8,472 bases of DNA, taken from an uncultured Actinoplanes sp. GTDB taxonomy: Bacteria; Actinomycetota; Actinomycetes; Mycobacteriales; Micromonosporaceae. The notes beneath the pieces were generated by a model that ran no database searches, was not told the origin of the DNA, and saw only the letters and a program-made list of their open reading frames with translations. Location of the stretch: NCBI GenBank assembly GCA_934667465.1, contig CAKUMG010000198.1, positions 1 through 8,472 on the forward strand, given 5' to 3'. Below are positions 5,836-8,472 of the stretch, in pieces. Position numbers and translations under genes: made by a program. Position 1 is the first letter of the stretch. Each line of letters begins with the position of its first letter.

Positions 5836-6531
5836 ATGAGAGTCATCTTCGTGCACGGGGCCTGCGTACGGGACGGATCGTGGTGGTGGCACCGCACGGC
5901 GGCACTGCTGGGGGAGCGGGGCGTGGCGAGCGTGGCCCCGGCGCTGCCGAGCTGCGGCGAGACCGGGATCCCGGCCGGGTCCGCCGGCGCGGGGCTCGCC
6001 GAGGACGTGGCCGAGGTGCGCCGCGTGCTGACGTCGAGTGACGAGCCCGCGGTCGTGGTCGCGCACAGTTATGGCGGTATCGCGACCGCGGAGGCGGCGG
6101 CGGGCGTCGGCTCGGTGCGCCACCTGCTGCTGATCTCCAGCTACCTGCCCGAGCCCGGGCAGAGCCTGGCGGACTTCGGCGACGGCGGGCCCGCGCCGTT
6201 CCTGGACGCCGACCCGGGCGCCGGCACGTTCGGGGTGCGCCCCGAGCTGCTCGAGGACACGTTCCTGCACGACTGCGACGCCGCCGTCCGGGCGGAGGCC
6301 CCGGCCCGCCTCACGCGGCAGAGCCTCCGGGTGACCGGGCAGCCGGTCGCGGCGGCGGCGTGGCACGACGTCCCGTCCACCTACCTCGTGTGTGCGGGGG
6401 ACCGGGGCACTCCCGCGCGGCTGCAGCGCGAGTTCGCCGGGCGGGCCGGGCGGACCGTGGAGCTCGACGCGGGGCACCACCCGTTCCTGTCGCGGCCGGA
6501 CGCCGTACGCGACCTGATCCTGGAACTGTGA
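5836..6531 (+). CDS. Alpha/beta-fold hydrolase (esterase-like)
   Basis: This is a 231-aa single-domain hydrolase with no signal peptide, so it is cytoplasmic. It begins directly with the first strand and oxyanion loop VIFVHGACVRDGSWWW. The nucleophile elbow is VVAHSYGG with S78; the usual Gly two residues before Ser is Ala here, a common variant. The candidate acid is D189 in CAGDRGTP and the catalytic His is H214 in DAGHHPFLSRP, completing the triad. The HGA...SWWW start and HxPFLSRP ending recall the EstC/plant methylesterase-like branch of the fold, which cleaves small esters; the real substrate cannot be read from sequence. It is divergent from the TetR gene and probably under its control. 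GH12 follows 88 bp downstream with its own promoter, and I see no terminator hairpin in between. Confidence 0.9.
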   Translation: MRVIFVHGACVRDGSWWWHRTAALLGERGVASVAPALPSCGETGIPAGSAGAGLAEDVAEVRRVLTSSDEPAVVVAHSYGGIATAEAAAGVGSVRHLLLISSYLPEPGQSLADFGDGGPAPFLDADPGAGTFGVRPELLEDTFLHDCDAAVRAEAPARLTRQSLRVTGQPVAAAAWHDVPSTYLVCAGDRGTPARLQREFAGRAGRTVELDAGHHPFLSRPDAVRDLILEL

Positions 6532-6554
6532 CAGGGAAACCTCGCCGTAACATC

Positions 6555-6583
6555 TTTACTCATCGATATTAAGCGATTACCGT
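6555..6583 (+). promoter_or_regulatory. Promoter of the GH12 endoglucanase gene
   Basis: TTTACT (6555-6560) and TACCGT (6578-6583) are separated by 17 bp and fit a housekeeping-sigma -35/-10 pair in a locally AT-rich stretch that stands out from the surroundings. The predicted start, near 6590, falls within the operator palindrome, and a leader of about 30 nt would carry the ribosome site. Confidence 0.6.
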
Positions 6584-6587
6584 TCGC

Positions 6588-6601
6588 TGGGAGCGCTCCC
6601 A
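6588..6601. promoter_or_regulatory. CebR/CelR-type operator
   Basis: TGGGAGCGCTCCCA is a perfect 14-bp palindrome identical to the site bound by the LacI-family cellulose-utilisation repressors CebR (Streptomyces) and CelR (Thermobifida), which are released by cellobiose or cello-oligosaccharides. It overlaps the expected transcription start, so a bound repressor would block initiation. The regulator gene itself is not in this window. Confidence 0.9.
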
Positions 6602-6608
6602 AACCCCC

Positions 6609-6614
6609 AAGGAG
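6609..6614 (+). promoter_or_regulatory. Ribosome binding site deciding the GTG start
   Basis: AAGGAG lies 5 nt before the GTG at 6620, and the encoded protein opens with a clear signal peptide from that codon. Confidence 0.75.
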
Positions 6615-6619
6615 CTTCC

Positions 6620-7717
6620 GTGAAGAGATTGCTCTCCGCCTGCCTGCTGGCCGTCAGTACGCTGGTGGCCGTGGCAGTGGCCGGCGAAGCACACGCCGAC
6701 ACCCGGATCTGCGACCAGTACGGCAGCACCACCGTCGGCGGCCGCTACGTGGTGATGAACAACCGCTGGGGCACGTCCGCCGAGCAGTGCATCAACGTCA
6801 CGAGCAGTGGCTTCTCCATCACGAGCCAGCAGGGCACCGGCAACACCAGCGGCGCCCCGGTCTCGTACCCGGCGGTCTACTACGGGTGCCACTACACGAA
6901 CTGCTCGCCGGGGACGGTGCTGCCGCTGCGGGTGAGCGAGATCAGCAGCGCCACCAGCAGCGTCGACTTCACGTACGTCAGCGGGGCCACCTACGACGCC
7001 GCCTACGACATCTGGCTGGACCCGTCCCCGCGCACCGACGGCGTCAACGCGCAGGAGATCATGATCTGGTTCAACCGCCAGGGGAACATCCAGCCCATCG
7101 GCTCGGTCGTCGGCACCACCACGATCGGCGGCCGCAGCTGGCAGGTCTGGCAGGGCAGCAACGGATCGAACGCGGTCATCTCGTACGTCGCCGCGGCGCC
7201 CATCACCAGCTGGAGCTTCAGCGTCCTCGACTTCATCACCGACGTCCGCAACCGCGGCGCCATCACGAACTCGTGGTACCTCACCAGCATCCAGGCCGGC
7301 TTCGAGCCCTGGATCGGTGGCGCGGGCCTGGCAGTCAACAGCTTCTCCGCCGCGGTCAACGGCGGCGGCACCGGCCCCGGTCCCGGCCCCGGCCCCACCT
7401 CGTCGTGCCAGGTCTCGTACGCGGTGAACCAGTGGCAGGGCGGCTTCAGCACCGACGTGACGGTGCGCAACACCGGCACCGCCGCGGTGAACGGATGGAC
7501 GCTGGGCTTCACGCTCCCGTCCGGACAGACAGTCACCAACTCCTGGAACGCCACCCTGGCCGGGTCGTCGGGGGCGGTCACCGCCCGCAACGTCGCCTGG
7601 AACGGCAGCATCCCGGCGGGCGGCAGCCAGTCCTTCGGGTTCCAGGGCACCTACAGCGGCTCGTTCTCCACCCCGGCCGCGTTCACCCTCAACGGCACCG
7701 CCTGCACCCGGGCCTGA
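6620..7717 (+). CDS. Secreted GH12 endoglucanase with C-terminal CBM2
   Basis: This 365-aa precursor has a signal peptide (1-26, cleavage after AHA). The GH12 domain (about 27-246) hydrolyses internal beta-1,4-glucosidic bonds of cellulose and related glucans with retention. Candidate nucleophile is E146 in QEIMIWF and acid/base is E229 in IQAGFEPWIGG; NNRWGT, SYPAVYYGCHYTNCS and YDIWLDPSP are also typical. Cysteine pairs C31-C57 and C90-C95 are likely disulfides. A Gly-Pro linker (about 248-261) leads to a family 2 carbohydrate-binding module (262-365) bounded by C263 and C362, with W272, W293, W309 and W327; this binds crystalline cellulose. The layout resembles Streptomyces CelB-type enzymes. 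It is most likely monocistronic, with its own promoter, a CebR-type operator and a downstream hairpin, and so induced by cello-oligosaccharides. The GTG start is supported by AAGGAG 5 nt upstream. Confidence 0.96.
   Translation: MKRLLSACLLAVSTLVAVAVAGEAHADTRICDQYGSTTVGGRYVVMNNRWGTSAEQCINVTSSGFSITSQQGTGNTSGAPVSYPAVYYGCHYTNCSPGTVLPLRVSEISSATSSVDFTYVSGATYDAAYDIWLDPSPRTDGVNAQEIMIWFNRQGNIQPIGSVVGTTTIGGRSWQVWQGSNGSNAVISYVAAAPITSWSFSVLDFITDVRNRGAITNSWYLTSIQAGFEPWIGGAGLAVNSFSAAVNGGGTGPGPGPGPTSSCQVSYAVNQWQGGFSTDVTVRNTGTAAVNGWTLGFTLPSGQTVTNSWNATLAGSSGAVTARNVAWNGSIPAGGSQSFGFQGTYSGSFSTPAAFTLNGTACTRA
7375..7396 (-). repeat. C-tract/G-tract cluster encoding the Gly-Pro linker
   Basis: The plus strand has CCCC (7375-7378), CCC (7382-7384), CCCC (7387-7390) and CCCC (7393-7396) with 2-3 nt between. 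The minus (template) strand therefore has four G-tracts, a possible G-quadruplex. The sequence encodes the Gly-Pro repeat between the GH12 and CBM2 domains, which is sufficient explanation for the pattern. Confidence 0.45.
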
Positions 7718-7736
7718 CCCCGGGTCTCTCGAACTC

Positions 7737-7777
7737 GGGCCGCCTCGACCGCCGACGCTCCGGCGCCGGGGCGGCTC
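7737..7777. terminator. Bidirectional hairpin terminator between convergent genes
   Basis: GCCGCCTCG (7739-7747) pairs with CGGGGCGGC (7767-7775) over 9 bp with one G-U, and inside it CGCCG (7750-7754) pairs with CGGCG (7761-7765) around a 6-nt loop. The stem can extend by two more pairs to 7737/7777. It begins 20 bp after the GH12 stop and lies 53 bp beyond the stop of the convergent membrane-protein gene, so it can serve both. A smaller stem (7719-7725 with 7733-7739, one G-U) directly follows the GH12 stop and is mutually exclusive at its edge. No U-tract is present. Confidence 0.7.
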
Positions 7778-7829
7778 GCTCCAACTCCCGCCGGCCACCG
7801 AGATGCGGCGCCGGGCCGAGGTGCCGCGG

Positions 7830-8472
7830 CTACAGGTACTGCCCGCTGGGCGGCCCGGCGTCCGGCGGGGCCGCCCCGCGCAGCAGCAGCGCCCGGCCAG
7901 GGTCCGTGCCGTCGAGGGTGAGCCACAACGCGCCGGTGGTGACGCAGCGGCCCAGCGCGGCCGAGGCGGGCAGGTGCACCGGCAGCGGCGGCAAGGGCTC
8001 GGGCCGCAGGTGCCGGAGCAGGTACTCCGCCGCGAACGGCCCCGAGACGCTGCGGGCCTGCCAGCAGAGGCACCGTCCGGCCTGCGCCAGGCGGGCCCGC
8101 TGCTCGGCGTCGCGCCGGCGGCCGTGCTCCCGGGCACGCCACCACCGGTGTCCCTGCCGGGCGCCGAGGAACGCCAGCACCGGGATGCCGATCCCGAGCA
8201 GCAGCCAGGTGCCGGCGACGACCGGCCGGGAGCCGTCGGTACTGCTGCCGCCGCCGGTGATCGCGACGACGAACGCCGTCACGGGACCGAACAGCGGCCC
8301 GGCCACGAACAGGAAGCTCAGCAGCGCCGCGGCCCCGTACCAGCCGGTCTGGTCCTTCGGCGGTGGTTCGGCGGGGTCGGCGTGCGGGCGCTGGCGGCGG
8401 TCGTCCTCGCCGAGGCGCGCTCCGACCACCCCGCCCTGCCGCTGCGGCTGTTCCGGTGGCGGCCGTTCGCGG
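7830..8472 (-). CDS. Two-helix membrane protein of unknown function (5' end beyond window or GTG at 8429)
   Basis: I do not recognise this family. The reading frame is open to the right edge (213 residues in view), so the start is uncertain. A GTG at 8429 would give 199 aa but has only a weak GGCGGG before it, and the 14 codons upstream continue in the same Pro/Gln/Arg-rich style, so the true start may lie outside. Numbered from 8429: a charged, Pro-rich N-terminal part (1-28), a hydrophobic segment at about 31-57, a Gly/Ser-rich loop, a second segment at about 70-90, then a strongly basic stretch RQGHRWWRAREHGRRRDAEQ and a soluble C-terminal part (about 108-199). That part contains CLCW and the sequence ALWLTLDGTDPGRALLLRG. 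By the positive-inside rule both ends would be cytoplasmic with a short outside loop. The stop is TAG at 7830-7832; it converges on the GH12 gene. Confidence 0.65.
   Translation of the reverse strand, partial: RERPPPEQPQRQGGVVGARLGEDDRRQRPHADPAEPPPKDQTGWYGAAALLSFLFVAGPLFGPVTAFVVAITGGGSSTDGSRPVVAGTWLLLGIGIPVLAFLGARQGHRWWRAREHGRRRDAEQRARLAQAGRCLCWQARSVSGPFAAEYLLRHLRPEPLPPLPVHLPASAALGRCVTTGALWLTLDGTDPGRALLLRGAAPPDAGPPSGQYL

Noticed and set aside
5185..6480. 431-codon minus frame across the hydrolase and TetR genes
   Set aside because: Arg/Ala/Pro-rich shadow with no fold; both covered genes have strong motifs in other frames.
6569..8137. 522-codon minus frame opposite the GH12 gene
   Set aside because: Low-complexity Arg/Gly/Ala translation antisense to a well-defined GH12-CBM2 gene.
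1..8472. tRNA, rRNA, riboswitch, CRISPR array, insertion sequence or attachment site
   Set aside because: I saw no cloverleaf, repeat-spacer arrays, transposase motifs or terminal inverted repeats flanking any block.

Overview
The window is very GC-rich, with strong third-position GC, GTG starts, few strong Shine-Dalgarno sites, Ala/Pro-rich secreted proteins and a CebR-type cellulase operator. This points to a filamentous actinomycete, with Micromonosporaceae (Actinoplanes-like) or a Streptomyces relative as my best guess; the genus is inference. It holds nine protein genes, one of them cut by the right edge. I see no tRNA, rRNA, CRISPR array or insertion sequence.

Left block, minus strand, read right to left from 5789 to 20: a TetR regulator; a FAD-dependent CrtU/phytoene-desaturase-like enzyme whose start overlaps the TetR stop as ATGA; a secreted 242-residue protein resembling the N2/N3 domains of copper amine oxidases; a secreted 444-residue copper amine oxidase catalytic domain; a perfect 14-bp hairpin; a secreted DUF305 His/Met-rich (probably copper-binding) protein; and a membrane-anchored protein ending in an AbfB (CBM42-like) sugar-binding domain. 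Spacing is tight except for 77 bp before the N2/N3-like gene, so much of the block may be cotranscribed.

Middle, plus strand: an alpha/beta hydrolase diverges from tetR. The 46-bp gap between them holds a 16-bp near-palindrome, a good candidate operator for the TetR protein. Next is a GH12 endoglucanase with a C-terminal CBM2, behind a promoter whose start region carries the perfect palindrome TGGGAGCGCTCCCA (the CebR/CelR box), so it is probably induced by cello-oligosaccharides.

Right end: a long hairpin between convergent genes, then a minus-strand two-helix membrane protein of unknown function that runs off the window.

The most notable point is that the copper amine oxidase appears split into two separately secreted polypeptides (N2/N3 plus catalytic domain). 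The catalytic chain keeps the copper ligands, catalytic Asp and precursor Tyr, but has Trp in place of the near-invariant Asn just before the topaquinone tyrosine.
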